64,000 bases of DNA from Planctomyces sp. (GCA_019636235.1 JAHBXW010000001.1:682001-746000); one strand, 5' to 3'; positions 1-10,360 are shown, counted from the stretch's first letter. Numbers and translations: made by a program. Notes: generated by a model from the sequence alone, not told the origin.

Positions 1-1442
1 TCCGGCAGCAGCGCGACGGGTCCGCCCGTGTCCTGCCGCCCGATGTTCAGTTGCACGCCGATCGCCCCCCCCTGCGGCACGACCAGCGTGGGCTGCACGT
101 ACTGCCGGGGCTCGACGGTGGTCGCCGTCAGCCGAGGAGAAACGGTCGTGACTTCAACGCGATAGGTCATCGCCGGTCCGCCGCCACCCAGGTGATCGCG
201 GATCTGCGCGAAATACTCGCCATCCTCCGGCACGTTGAATCGCAGCGCGCTGTCCGGTTCGCGATTGTCGTCGTTCTCGGCGAGCTGCGCCCCGCTGGCG
301 TTGTAGATCGTCAGCACGGTGTCGGCCGCGGAGCGGAGCTTGCGGGCGTACACCTGAATGTTGAGCACCTGTCCCTTGGAGGCGGTGAAGCGATACAGGT
401 CGACGTCGCCGGGCTCGGCGAGCTGGCCGTTCCAGGCGCCGGGCGCGGGGGCCGGCGTGGCCTCCTCGCGGGTGTTGTTCGGCTCCTGCTCGTTCACGCT
501 TTCCAGGGCGGAGACCCGGAATGGGTGCGCGGAGGGAGCGACGCCGAACTCATCCGCCGCCTCGACGAGCGCCAACTCGCGGCCGTCCGTCGGCACGACA
601 AACGGCTGCTCGAACACGCCGGCGGCGTCTCCCAGAAACGTGATGTTCAGCGAATCGCCGGGCCGTCCGCCCAGCGGGAAGATCGCCGCGGGCCGGGGAA
701 ACCGCCCGACGTGCATCAGGTAATAGGCGTTCTGGTCGCCGCCATAGGCCACGTCGCGAAGCTGGATCACATAGCGGCCGTCGGCGGGCGGCACGAACGA
801 GATGATCGGATCATTCCAGAACAGCGGCGTGTCGTCGCTGGCTTCCAGTTCAAAGCGATTGGAATCGAGGATGGCGATGTACGGATCGAAGTACTCGCCG
901 CCGTTGCCGGCGCTGGCGCCCAGCCGCAGGCCGACGACCTCCACGTTGATCCGCTCCCCCTGCCGCGCGTCGAACGCGAAGTAATCGACGTCTTCGCTGG
1001 TGATCTGGCCGTGCACGGTCACCCCGGGCGTCAGCACCTGCGGCTCACGGAAGTCGGAGTTCGGCTCCTGCTCCTCAATGACGGGCAACGTTCCGACCCA
1101 ATAGCACAGCAGGTTCGACAGGCCGGTGGCGGTCCGCAGCCGGAACCGTTGCGAGCCGAGCGGGCAGTCGGGACGAATGCGGACAACGATCTCGAGTTCG
1201 CGCCCCCGCCGCTGGCCGTCCTCGGGGACCGTCAGCGAGACGACCTCCAGGCCCTCGTCGTACAGCATCAACTCCTCCGCGTCCTCGAGGCCCGTGCCAC
1301 GAAGCGTCAGCGTCGATTCCGTGCCCCGCTGGCCGCCGTGCGGAAGCACCTGCTGCAGTCGCGGGTTGACGGCCAGCGCCGGGCTGGCGGCCGCCAGCAG
1401 AAACAGTCCACACGTCGTCGCTAGCAGCGATTGGACTCGCAT
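1..1442 (-). CDS. Exported PPC-domain protein, C-terminal part beyond the left edge
   Basis: The frame is open from the ATG at 1442 down to base 1, so the stop lies outside the window; about 480 residues are visible. Residues 1-24 form a signal peptide ending in PALA. A TIG/IPT-like beta region follows (about 28-110, with a GTESTLTLRGTGL segment), then two bacterial pre-peptidase C-terminal (PPC) domains (about 120-240 and 310-430), each opening with an EQEPN motif and containing the D-x-D-x-Y/F-x-F strand typical of the family. PPC domains are non-catalytic secreted beta-sandwiches. A GGAGA motif precedes the start. The architecture matches the protein at 33616-35943, so the two are paralogues. 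In planctomycetes such genes often sit beside DUF1549/DUF1553 genes; any partner here would lie off the left edge. The exact role is unknown. Confidence 0.9.
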   Translation of the reverse strand, partial: MRVQSLLATTCGLFLLAAASPALAVNPRLQQVLPHGGQRGTESTLTLRGTGLEDAEELMLYDEGLEVVSLTVPEDGQRRGRELEIVVRIRPDCPLGSQRFRLRTATGLSNLLCYWVGTLPVIEEQEPNSDFREPQVLTPGVTVHGQITSEDVDYFAFDARQGERINVEVVGLRLGASAGNGGEYFDPYIAILDSNRFELEASDDTPLFWNDPIISFVPPADGRYVIQLRDVAYGGDQNAYYLMHVGRFPRPAAIFPLGGRPGDSLNITFLGDAAGVFEQPFVVPTDGRELALVEAADEFGVAPSAHPFRVSALESVNEQEPNNTREEATPAPAPGAWNGQLAEPGDVDLYRFTASKGQVLNIQVYARKLRSAADTVLTIYNASGAQLAENDDNREPDSALRFNVPEDGEYFAQIRDHLGGGGPAMTYRVEVTTVSPRLTATTVEPRQYVQPTLVVPQGGAIGVQLNIGRQDTGGPVALLP

Positions 1443-1512
1443 CAATCGTCTCCGTGGCGGGGGACCCGAGGCGTGGTCGTGGATGCCGCCGCGGAGGGCG
1501 GATCCGGCAGGT

Positions 1513-2817
<1,305 letters not shown>

Positions 2818-2915
2818 GAAATTCAGAGTACCGTAGCGCGCCCGCGGGTGCCTACCCTGATTGCGGCGATCGGCGGTTCTGAACGCCTTCGGCGCGGTCG
2901 CCCGCGGCCGGGCAG

Positions 2916-3443
2916 TCACTCGGCGGCGAGCAGCGCCAGTGCCGCCAGCACGTTGGGGGAGGTCAGGACTCCGTCGCGCCGGCCGCGGCGCTTCGTCCAC
3001 GACAGCACTTTGTCGACGGGCACGAGATGCACGGCGATCCGCTCGCCGGCGACGCCGCCCCCCGGACCGACCCGCCGCACGCCCCGCGCGAGCAGAAAGT
3101 TCACGACTTCGTTCGACAGGCCCGCGGACGTGGGTCCACTGAACACGAGCTTCACGCTCCGCGCGCGATAGCCAACCTCCTCCTCCAGTTCACGCAGCGC
3201 TGCAGCCGCCAGGCTGTCGTGCTCCAGATCGTCGCCGACCAGTCCGGCCGGCAGGTCGATGACGTTCCGCCCCAGCGGGATCCGGAACTGCTCCGTCAGG
3301 ATGAGTTCGCGCTGCGGCGTGACGGCGATCACCGCCACCGCCTCCAGCCCGCGGCTGCGCTCCGCGAACTCCCAGCCCCCTTCCGCCACCAGCCGCAGGT
3401 AGCGACCCTCGGCCAGCACGCTGCGTTTCGCCCGCTTTGCCAT
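2916..3443 (-). CDS. Nudix hydrolase (ADP-ribose pyrophosphatase-like)
   Basis: This 175-residue protein carries a Nudix box at 70-92 with the metal-binding core RELEEEVGY at 84-92. The Glu of the GX5E part is replaced by Asp76. The preceding VIDLPAGLV and the [17 protein letters not shown] pattern resemble ADP-ribose or nucleotide-sugar pyrophosphatases of the NudF type, which cleave NDP-X pyrophosphate bonds in the cytosol. The substrate cannot be fixed from sequence. The ATG at 3443 gives the usual length; the upstream in-frame extension overlaps the gap to the beta-propeller gene and is Arg/Gly-rich. It lies 56 bp downstream of the beta-propeller gene and probably shares its transcript. 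Confidence 0.88.
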   Translation of the reverse strand: MAKRAKRSVLAEGRYLRLVAEGGWEFAERSRGLEAVAVIAVTPQRELILTEQFRIPLGRNVIDLPAGLVGDDLEHDSLAAAALRELEEEVGYRARSVKLVFSGPTSAGLSNEVVNFLLARGVRRVGPGGGVAGERIAVHLVPVDKVLSWTKRRGRRDGVLTSPNVLAALALLAAE

Positions 3444-3499
3444 AACCCGCCCCCGGCCTGTGGCGGCGCGCCGCCGCACGTCCGCTGAACTGTGAAACG

Positions 3500-4687
3500 T
3501 CACCGGGCACCGAAACACAGGACCCGGCCGCTCGACGTTTCCGTGCCGATCACCAGCTTGCCTTCCGCGATGGCGGGCGAGCCCGTGACCGACTGCCCGG
3601 CCGCGTGCCGCCAGACCTGCTGACCGTCCGCCAGAGACACGCCATACAGAATCCGGTCGGACGAGCCGAAATAGACCCGATCTCCGGCGATCACCGGCGA
3701 GCCATCGATCTTCGCCCGGGTCTGGAAAGTCCAGCGACCTTCTCCCGTCTTGCGGTCGATGGCGTGCAGATGCCGGTCGCGGCTGCCTATCACCACCAGT
3801 TCCTCCGTCACGGCCGGCGAGGAATGAATCTGCTGCTGACGATTGGGAACCGAATACGTCCACACCGGCTCGTGCTTCCGCCAGTCGTAGGCATAGACCG
3901 TGCCGTTGTCGGTGCCGAAATACAGCAGGTCGCCGACGATCGCGGCGGACGCGATCATCAATTCGCGCAGCGGCGCCTCGGAGTGTTCGGCGCCGGTCTG
4001 CGTATCGACGATTCGCAGCACGGGTTTGTCGCAGCCGGTGACGAACGTGTATGGCCCGGCGAGGACGGGCGTGCCGTTGACAGGCCCTTCCGTGTTGTAT
4101 TCCCAGGCCTTCGCGCCGTCCGCCCGGGCCAGGCAGTACAGCTTGCCGTCGTGCGAACCGAAAATGACGTGCTGATCGTCAAACGTCGGGCCGCCGACAA
4201 TCTGATCCTTCGATTCAAACTTCCAGCGCAGCTCGCCGCTGGCGCGATCCACCGCGTGCATCACGCCGCTGTCGTCCCCGGCGAACACGAGGTCGCCCGC
4301 GATGCCGATCGGCGCGGCGAACCCCGGCACGAACGTGTTCTGATCCGGAGGAACCAGCGCCTGGTATTTCCAGATCTCCTCGCCGCTCGTCAGGTCCAGG
4401 CACAGCAGATCGCCGGACAGCGTGCCGACGAACGTCCTCCCGTCGAGGATTGCCGGCGTGCCGACCACGCCATCGGGCGTCGGCATCTCCCACAACAGTT
4501 CCAGTTTCTCGGGCAGCGGGCGGGCCGCGACGCCGCGCAGCTCCGGACCGTTGCGGAACGTCTTCCAGGAATCCTCAGGCGCTGCATCCGCCGCCAGCAA
4601 CCCTGCCAGCCGTTGCGGAAATGCGGCGGCCAGGCCGACGGCTGCCGCGTGCCGCAGAAAGTCCCGGCGGCCGGAATCGGAATTCAT
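3500..4687 (-). CDS. Tat-exported PQQ-like beta-propeller protein
   Basis: This 395-residue protein begins with a Tat signal (SGRRDFLRHAAAVGL, residues 5-19). After it come repeated PQQ-like propeller blades with the recurring 'G.v.a.d..tG...W.f' pattern, for example LDLTSGEEIWKY, VDRASGELRWKF, IDRKTGEGRWTF and SLADGQQVWRH. These proteins fold in the periplasm as seven- or eight-bladed propellers; members include BamB-like scaffolds and quinoprotein dehydrogenases. The length is short for a PQQ alcohol dehydrogenase, and I see no vicinal Cys pair or heme motif, so a binding or scaffold role is at least as likely as catalysis. The ATG overlaps the TGA of the iron alcohol dehydrogenase (ATGA at 4684-4687), which fixes the start and implies translational coupling. 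Confidence 0.9.
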   Translation of the reverse strand: MNSDSGRRDFLRHAAAVGLAAAFPQRLAGLLAADAAPEDSWKTFRNGPELRGVAARPLPEKLELLWEMPTPDGVVGTPAILDGRTFVGTLSGDLLCLDLTSGEEIWKYQALVPPDQNTFVPGFAAPIGIAGDLVFAGDDSGVMHAVDRASGELRWKFESKDQIVGGPTFDDQHVIFGSHDGKLYCLARADGAKAWEYNTEGPVNGTPVLAGPYTFVTGCDKPVLRIVDTQTGAEHSEAPLRELMIASAAIVGDLLYFGTDNGTVYAYDWRKHEPVWTYSVPNRQQQIHSSPAVTEELVVIGSRDRHLHAIDRKTGEGRWTFQTRAKIDGSPVIAGDRVYFGSSDRILYGVSLADGQQVWRHAAGQSVTGSPAIAEGKLVIGTETSSGRVLCFGAR

Positions 4688-5865
4688 GCGGGGCTGAGTG
4701 CGCATCGATAAAGCTCCTCGAAGTCCTTCGGTCCCGCGGGCCGGGGATTGAAGCGACCGGTCCACTGCTCCCCCGCCTCCCGGGACATCGTCTCCAGCTG
4801 GGTCGGATCGACGCCGCATTCGGCCAACGTCGTCGGCCCGCCGGACAGCGCCACGAAGTGCCGCAGCCGTTTCGCCAGCGGCTCGGCCGCCGGCGTGCCG
4901 TTCACCGAGATGCCGGCGTCCGCACAGAGCTGACCGTACAAGCCATCCACGGCCGGCGCGTTGAACCGCACGACATGCGGCAGCAGCACGCCGATCGCCA
5001 CGCCGTGCGTGACGTCGAATCGCGCCGTCACGGGATTGGCGAGGGCGTGCGTCGCTCCGAGCATTGAGTTCTCAATGGCCGCTCCGGCGAGATGCGCGCC
5101 CAGCAGCATCGCCCCGCGGGCCGCCAGATTGTCCGGTTGCTCGACGACCACTGGAAACGCCTGGCTGAGCATCCGCCAGGCCCGCCGCGCGAACAACTGG
5201 GAAATCGGATTCCGGCGGGTGGTGACGTAGCTCTCGACGGCGTGGCTGATGGCGTCGATGCCCGTGAAGGCCGTCACGCTGGCCGGCATCGTCAGGGTGA
5301 GTTCGGGATCCAGCAGCGCGACGCGGGGCGCGGCTCGTTTGTCGCCGCAGGCCATCTTCTCGTGCGATTGGGCATGTGAGATGACGGCGTACGACTGAGC
5401 CTCGCTGCCCGTTCCGGCCGTGGTGGGAACCGCGATCATGGGCAGCAACGGATTCCGGGCCTGGCCCATGCCCCGGTAATCCTCCATCCGCCCGCCATTG
5501 GTCAGCAGGAAGTTGATGCCCTTGGCGCAGTCCATGCTGCTGCCGCCCCCCAGGCCGATGATCAGGTCGATCCCCAGGCTCTGGGCGAAACGGGCGCCCT
5601 TGTCGACGTCGTCCGTGGTGGGATTCGGCGGGACGTCGTCAAAAATGCGGACCTGCATCCCGGCCGCTTCCAGCAGCCCCAGCGCCCGTTGTTCGTGTCC
5701 GGCGTCCCGCAGCCCCGGATCGGAGACGAGCAACACACGTCCGCCCCCGAGTTCGGAGGCGAATTCGCCGAGCCGCGCCAGCGCTCCGGCCCCGAACACG
5801 AGGCGCGTCCGCGGGTCGTAATCGAAGTCCGGAATGGGGGGGAAGTCGTGCGGCGGGGACGTCAT
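4684..5865 (-). CDS. Iron-containing (group III) alcohol dehydrogenase
   Basis: This 393-residue NAD(P)-dependent cytoplasmic enzyme belongs to the iron-type alcohol dehydrogenase family. It shows the nucleotide-binding GGGSSMDCAKG and TTAGTGSE motifs, the metal-ligand region GIDAISHAVE (Asp and His) and the GATHALANPVTARFDVTHG segment carrying the two further His ligands. The family oxidises primary alcohols or reduces aldehydes; some members act on methanol, lactaldehyde or 1,3-propanediol, and the substrate here is not readable. The ATG at 5865 is used; a GTG at 5880 is an alternative. A -10-like TACAAT (minus strand, 5907-5912) lies upstream without a good -35. The gene ends in an ATGA overlap with the Tat-exported beta-propeller gene. 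Confidence 0.93.
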   Translation of the reverse strand: MTSPPHDFPPIPDFDYDPRTRLVFGAGALARLGEFASELGGGRVLLVSDPGLRDAGHEQRALGLLEAAGMQVRIFDDVPPNPTTDDVDKGARFAQSLGIDLIIGLGGGSSMDCAKGINFLLTNGGRMEDYRGMGQARNPLLPMIAVPTTAGTGSEAQSYAVISHAQSHEKMACGDKRAAPRVALLDPELTLTMPASVTAFTGIDAISHAVESYVTTRRNPISQLFARRAWRMLSQAFPVVVEQPDNLAARGAMLLGAHLAGAAIENSMLGATHALANPVTARFDVTHGVAIGVLLPHVVRFNAPAVDGLYGQLCADAGISVNGTPAAEPLAKRLRHFVALSGGPTTLAECGVDPTQLETMSREAGEQWTGRFNPRPAGPKDFEELYRCALSPA

Positions 5866-6002
5866 GCGGTGGCGGGCCACGATGGGCGACGGGGGCGGGT
5901 CACATCATTGTAAACCCGCCGGCGCGGTTCCGGGACCGTGCTTGCCGCCACTTTTCGGATTTGTCCGCGCACTCCGCGAGGCGCGAATCCGCCGCGGGAC
6001 AT

Positions 6003-6377
6003 TCAGCCGTCGGCCTGCTTCGTCGCGGCGACCGCCTCTTCCAGCGCGTCGCAGATCGGCCACAGACTGTCGAGATGCGTGACCTTCAACACCTCGAGGC
6101 AGTACGGGTTGGAATTCAGAAGTGCAAACCGGCCGTTGCGTTCCTTCAGCCGCTTCCAGACCCGGAACAGGATCTCGATGAATGACGAGCCAAAGAACTC
6201 CGTCTGCCGCAGATCGATGACCAGCCGCATCGTCGGGGGCGAGGCCGCCTGCAGCAGCGCTTCGGTCGCAGCCGGGATGAGTTCCTCAGTGATCATCCGG
6301 TAATCGGGGCCGAACACGACCTGCGTGACGCCATCGAGGACAATCGTTTCAGGTTTCGACGGAGTCGGATGGCTCAC
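6003..6377 (-). CDS. STAS-domain protein, anti-sigma factor antagonist-like
   Basis: This 124-residue protein is a single STAS domain. The characteristic segment LVIDLRQTEFFGSSFIEIL (52-70) contains Ser64/Ser65, at the position phosphorylated in SpoIIAA/RsbV-type antagonists. Such proteins bind anti-sigma kinases (RsbW type) in a partner-switching cascade. No kinase, phosphatase or sigma factor is adjacent, so the partner is unknown. The start is a GTG at 6377. A consensus-like promoter (6437-6465) lies about 50 bp upstream and supports that start. It is transcribed away from the glutaredoxin-like gene. Confidence 0.88.
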   Translation of the reverse strand: MSHPTPSKPETIVLDGVTQVVFGPDYRMITEELIPAATEALLQAASPPTMRLVIDLRQTEFFGSSFIEILFRVWKRLKERNGRFALLNSNPYCLEVLKVTHLDSLWPICDALEEAVAATKQADG

Positions 6378-6436
6378 GGGCGGAATTCTGGTCGGGGCAA
6401 AAAGGCGGTTGGCCCAGGTTCGACAGGCAGGTCGAA

Positions 6437-6465
6437 ATTCTCCAAGCCCCCGGCGAAGCTGTCAA
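6437..6465 (-). promoter_or_regulatory. Promoter candidate for the STAS gene
   Basis: On the minus strand there is a perfect -35 TTGACA (6460-6465), a 17-bp spacer and a -10 GAGAAT (6437-6442). The predicted transcript begins near 6430, about 50 nt before the GTG at 6377. Confidence 0.55.
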
Positions 6466-6535
6466 TCGGCGCAAGCGTTCACGCTCGGGTCCTGGGTCAG
6501 GAATCCGGCGACCGGGAATTCCGGCGAGGCTGGAC

Positions 6536-6564
6536 TTGGAGTCCTGCCGCGAGGGCGAAATAAT
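6536..6564 (+). promoter_or_regulatory. Promoter candidate for the glutaredoxin-like gene
   Basis: The -35 TTGGAG (6536-6541), a 17-bp spacer and the -10 AATAAT (6559-6564) lie about 45 bp before the ATG at 6611. Its position argues against an upstream start within the promoter. Confidence 0.5.
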
Positions 6565-6610
6565 TCCGCTGCCGGCGCTCCCCGTTCACGCAGAATTCGG
6601 CAGACGTCCG

Positions 6611-7135
6611 ATGCCCGAGAACCAAGATCTGTCTCTGAGGGCCGCCAACGCGCGCGTGGCCGCCGGGCTGCTCGTGTTCAGCCTGCTGGGCCTGGCGGGG
6701 TGTCTGGCCGGGGCCCAGAACTGGCTTCCACTGGGGCCGCAGCGGATGTTTGACCGTTCCCCGTTCTTCTGGAGCGCGCTGACGTTCGCCATGCTGGTCG
6801 GCAGTTGCGTGCTGCAATGGAAAGCCAGCCACGCCCGGACCGAATGGAAGCCGGCGACTCCGGGCCGCCGGTTTCGCAGCGGCGTGCTGTACACGCGAAA
6901 AGACTGCTCGCTGTGCGACGAAGCCCGCGAACTGCTGGCGGCATACCGCCACTGGTTGCCGCCGCTGCGCGAGATCGACATCGACATCCATCCCGACTTC
7001 CGGGACGCGTTCAACACCTGTGTGCCGGTTCTGGAACTCGACGACGAGATCCGCTTCCGGGGCCGAATCAGCGAAGTGCTGCTGCGCCGGCTGCTGCAGG
7101 GCAACGCGCCTGTCGAGGATGTCCCGCTGGCCTGA
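6611..7135 (+). CDS. Membrane-anchored glutaredoxin-like protein (DUF836/Glrx-like)
   Basis: This 174-residue protein has two N-terminal membrane segments (about 16-35 and 52-70) followed by a thioredoxin-fold domain. That domain contains LYTRKDCSLCDEARELL (93-109) with a CxxC redox motif at 99-102 and a later TCVPVLELDDE cis-Pro region. It matches the small glutaredoxin-like family (DUF836), here tethered to the membrane. A thiol-disulfide or metal-handling role is likely, but the substrate is unknown. If the N-terminus faces the cytoplasm, two membrane passes leave the redox domain cytoplasmic. It is divergent from the STAS gene and convergent with the CHAD gene 36 bp away. Confidence 0.8.
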   Translation: MPENQDLSLRAANARVAAGLLVFSLLGLAGCLAGAQNWLPLGPQRMFDRSPFFWSALTFAMLVGSCVLQWKASHARTEWKPATPGRRFRSGVLYTRKDCSLCDEARELLAAYRHWLPPLREIDIDIHPDFRDAFNTCVPVLELDDEIRFRGRISEVLLRRLLQGNAPVEDVPLA

Positions 7136-7171
7136 CGTCGAGCTCCGCGGGCGCCGGTTCGGCGCCGGTCT

Positions 7172-8068
7172 TCACGCGCCCTCATCCTCGCTGTCGCGCG
7201 GGTTTCCATCCCACAGCGACCAGTAACGTTCGACCCGGTCCCGGAACGCGCTCGGCGATTCCGCCAGCACGATCCGCAGTCGCGCGATGGCCGCCGTCCG
7301 CAGCTCGGTCTGCCGCTCGTCCGCCGCGACGCGCACTGCCTTTCGCGCCGGCCCCTTCAACCGCGGACCCAACGTCGCCAGCAGCACGGCATGGTCGTTC
7401 GCGACGCCCAGTTCGTCCGTCGCCGACTTCAACAGGCCGGCCAGAGGACGCAGCAGCTCGGGGCAGGCGTGGCTGACCAACCGCACCTGATACATCAGGC
7501 GCTTGGCGCGCTTGCGCAGCTCGTGAGTCGCCTCCGGCGTCAAGGCCTCGGTCGCTTCCCGCAGTCCCCGGGACGTTTGCCGATACGACCGGGCGAGACC
7601 GCCGATCAGCAGGCCGTCGTCTGCCTTGAGTTTCAGCCGGCGGAACTGTTCCTGCGCCCTGCGAAACGAACCTCTCAGCGCGCTGACGTCCGTGGCGGCC
7701 TCCGCGGGGGGCCGCTGCTTCAGTTCAGCCCGCAGCGCCGCCCTGAGGGCCGGACGATCCCCGGACGGGAGGGCCTGACAGAGATCGCGCGTCGTGCCCT
7801 CCAGAACCCGCAGATCCCGAGCGGAGGCCAGCGCCCGTCCCAGGTCCCGCAGTTCGCGCGCGAGCCGGCGATCCGTCCGCCGCAGGCCGCCGCGAACGAC
7901 ATGCAGCAGCGCCCGCAGTTTCTTGATGCGCAGTCGGACCTGGTGCACGACCGCATCCCGATCGGGACCGACGACCGTCAGCTCGTCCAGAACGGATTCG
8001 AGCTGCTCGACTCCGATCCGCTGCACGCTGAGTCGAAGCGGTTCGCCACGACGGATGCGGTAGGACAT
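7172..8068 (-). CDS. CHAD domain-containing protein
   Basis: This 298-residue helical protein is a stand-alone CHAD domain. Both halves carry the conserved basic helix: VVHQVRLRIKKLRALLHVV (41-59, His42 with Arg/Lys) and THELRKRAKRLMYQVRLV in the second half. CHAD domains use this basic, histidine-containing surface to bind inorganic polyphosphate and often localise to polyphosphate granules. No CYTH (triphosphatase) domain is fused or adjacent. A 7-bp GGCGCCG/CGGCGCC hairpin (7150-7166) lies in the short convergent gap after its stop, without a T-run. Confidence 0.88.
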   Translation of the reverse strand: MSYRIRRGEPLRLSVQRIGVEQLESVLDELTVVGPDRDAVVHQVRLRIKKLRALLHVVRGGLRRTDRRLARELRDLGRALASARDLRVLEGTTRDLCQALPSGDRPALRAALRAELKQRPPAEAATDVSALRGSFRRAQEQFRRLKLKADDGLLIGGLARSYRQTSRGLREATEALTPEATHELRKRAKRLMYQVRLVSHACPELLRPLAGLLKSATDELGVANDHAVLLATLGPRLKGPARKAVRVAADERQTELRTAAIARLRIVLAESPSAFRDRVERYWSLWDGNPRDSEDEGA

Positions 8069-8152
8069 ATTCGCCCGTTCAGGAACTCAGGCAGCCTCGG
8101 CAGGCTCCTGAAGCCGGGCTTCTGGCAGACGGCACGGATTGACCGCTGTGGA

Positions 8153-9082
8153 TCAGGCCGGCCGCTGCCGGGGCAGGTAATTCCGAAGATACGTGGCGCT
8201 TTGAACCAGCGAAGCGGTTCGGCTGGCCAGCGTATCCTCGTACGCGCGGTCCTCCACTTCCACGCACACCGGTCCACGATACCCCACGTCCGTCAGCACG
8301 GAAAAGAACTTTCCCCAGTCCACATCGCCCAGGCCAGGCAGCTTCGGCACGTGGTACTCCAGCGGATGGGCCAGAATGCCGTGGTCATTCAGCCGCTGCG
8401 GGTCGACGCGGACGTCCTTGGCGTGGACGTGAAACAGCCGATCCGAAAACTCCCGCAGAGCCGGCAACGGATCCATGAACTGCCACGCGAAGTGGGACGG
8501 ATCGAAATTCAACCCGAAGTGCGAACTTGGAATGTCCTCGAACATGCGCCGCCAGATCGCCGGGCTGATCGCCAGGTTCTTGCCCCCCGGCCATTCATCC
8601 TTTGTGAACAGCATCGGACAGTTCTCGATGCCGATCCGCACGCCCTCCTTCTCCGCCAGGTCGATCAGCGGCCGCCAGGTCGCCAGAAACTGCGGCCAGT
8701 TGTCGTCGACCGACTTCGTCCAGTCCCGCCCCACAAACGAGTTCACCCGCGGAATGCCGAGCTTCGACGCCGCGGAAATCACCCGCCGCAGATGTTGCAC
8801 GGCCGTTTCCGCCTCCTCACGGTTTGGCGAGAGCGGGTTCGGATAATACCCCAGGCCGCTGATGCCGACGCCCGTGTCGCGGGTCAGCCGCTCAAGATCC
8901 GCCACGGTGGAGGAATCGAAGGACGTCACGTCGAGGTGCGTCACCCCCGCGTACCGCCGCTCGGCCTTGCTGACCGGCCAGCACATGACTTCGACGCAGT
9001 CATAACCAGCGTCGGCGGCCACTCGCAGCACTTCCGGCAGTGAGAGTTCCGGGAGGATGGCGGTGACGAATCCGAGTTGCAT
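8153..9082 (-). CDS. Sugar phosphate isomerase/epimerase family protein (xylose isomerase-like TIM barrel)
   Basis: This 309-residue protein has the fold of endonuclease IV/xylose isomerase-like epimerases. Probable metal ligands are the Glu of RIGIENC, the Asp of NFDPSHF, the His of FHVHAKD and the Glu of VCVEVED. Planctomycetes carry many paralogues near exported sugar-processing proteins; they are thought to isomerise or epimerise sugars or inositols, but the substrate is not determinable. The ATG at 9082 matches the family's N-terminus ([12 protein letters not shown]). It is divergently arranged with the zinc-ribbon gene. Confidence 0.9.
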   Translation of the reverse strand: MQLGFVTAILPELSLPEVLRVAADAGYDCVEVMCWPVSKAERRYAGVTHLDVTSFDSSTVADLERLTRDTGVGISGLGYYPNPLSPNREEAETAVQHLRRVISAASKLGIPRVNSFVGRDWTKSVDDNWPQFLATWRPLIDLAEKEGVRIGIENCPMLFTKDEWPGGKNLAISPAIWRRMFEDIPSSHFGLNFDPSHFAWQFMDPLPALREFSDRLFHVHAKDVRVDPQRLNDHGILAHPLEYHVPKLPGLGDVDWGKFFSVLTDVGYRGPVCVEVEDRAYEDTLASRTASLVQSATYLRNYLPRQRPA

Positions 9083-9265
9083 GGTCGCCTCGCAGGCTGT
9101 GGGGAAGTTCTGGAGACTGAGGATCGGCGTGGCCGGGAGCCGACGGACCTCCGAGTCGGAAGCCTCGCGAAATCCTCGGCCGGCGGACATGATGACGGAA
9201 CGCCGACGCGGGGAAAAAACCGTCGAGGGCCTGCATTCTGCCAAGCCGAGGCGAGAGATTCATCC

Positions 9266-10360
9266 ATGCCCATCAAGTTCCGATGTCCGCACTGCTCGCA
9301 GTTCTTAGGAATTTCGCGGACTGCGGCGACATCGGTGGTGGATTGTCCGGCCTGCGGTCGAACGCTGCGCGTTCCCGATCTTGACGGTTCCGTTCGTCCC
9401 CTCCCGAAGCCGGCCCTGGATCTTTCGGACGCGTCTCTTTCCCGCGCGCTGGGCGAACTCGCGTCGCTGGAACCAAACGCGAAGGTCGAAGGCCCAGTCA
9501 TATTGACGACGGAATCGGCTGCGCTGCCTCCGTCCGCCGCGCCGATCGTGATCGATCCGCCCGCGCATGTCAGCCACATGCGGTCGGCCGCCGCGCCTGT
9601 GGCTGTCCCGGCTGATCCGTTCGCCGCGACCACCGAGACGCCCGCCCTTGGCCCTGTCGACTCGCACCTCGTGCTTGGCAAACTGGCTGCGTCAGTCCCT
9701 GCCCCCGGGCCCGCGGCGCCCGGACTCCGGAAGCCGACTCGTCGCGATGTATTGATCGCGCTGGGCGCAGCGCTGATCGTCTGGCCGTGCGCCTGGTGGC
9801 TGGGCCGCCGGTCGAGACCCACGGGGCCGTTGGCGTCAGGCGAGGGCGGAGCAACCGCGCCGCAGCCCGGTCAATCCAATCCCGCGACGACGGAGACGGC
9901 TTCCGTGGCGGGCGCCGTCAGCCTGTCCGGGAGGATCTCATACATCGCACGCGACGGCGTGACACGCGCGGATTCCGGAGCGCGGATCCTCATCCTGCCT
10001 GAGAAGCGGCAGGGCACGGCGCTGTTGTCGATCGAAGGCTTTAGGAACGGCGCGCAGGCGGCCGATCTGCAGTTGGCCCAGGAATCGCTGCGGCTGCTGG
10101 GAGGCGCATACGCTATCGCGGACGACGGGGGACGGTATCAGGCGACGCTGAATTCGGGGGGAGTCTACGACGTCCTGATTGTCTCGCGGCATCAGTCCCG
10201 CGATGGACGTCCCGCGCTGCCCGCCGAGGTCGACCGGATTCTCGGCAGCTATTTCGATCGCCCGAGGCTGTTGATCGGTCAGACCCAGTTCCACTTCAGC
10301 CGTCTGCGGTATCACGGCCACGAGCCGGAACTTCGCGACCACGTGTTCGTCGCCGGCTGA
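9266..10360 (+). CDS. Zinc-ribbon, single-pass membrane protein of unknown function
   Basis: This 364-residue protein starts with a zinc ribbon (CPHC at about 8-11, CPAC at about 28-31). A disordered Ala/Pro-rich stretch with a second low-complexity patch follows, then one membrane helix (RDVLIALGAALIVWPCAWWLG, about 155-175). The C-terminal domain of about 130 residues begins at SLSGRISYIARDG, resembles a carboxypeptidase-regulatory-like beta-sandwich and ends in a YDVLIVSRHQSRDG region. This cytosolic-ribbon plus extracytoplasmic-sandwich layout is common in planctomycetes. The function is unknown. The start at MPIKFRCPHC was chosen because it opens directly into the ribbon. Confidence 0.78.
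   Translation: MPIKFRCPHCSQFLGISRTAATSVVDCPACGRTLRVPDLDGSVRPLPKPALDLSDASLSRALGELASLEPNAKVEGPVILTTESAALPPSAAPIVIDPPAHVSHMRSAAAPVAVPADPFAATTETPALGPVDSHLVLGKLAASVPAPGPAAPGLRKPTRRDVLIALGAALIVWPCAWWLGRRSRPTGPLASGEGGATAPQPGQSNPATTETASVAGAVSLSGRISYIARDGVTRADSGARILILPEKRQGTALLSIEGFRNGAQAADLQLAQESLRLLGGAYAIADDGGRYQATLNSGGVYDVLIVSRHQSRDGRPALPAEVDRILGSYFDRPRLLIGQTQFHFSRLRYHGHEPELRDHVFVAG

Noticed and set aside
7150-7166. GGCGCCG/CGGCGCC hairpin between the convergent glutaredoxin-like and CHAD genes as a terminator
   Set aside because: Good 7-bp stem but no T-run on either strand; only noted as a possible weak bidirectional stop.
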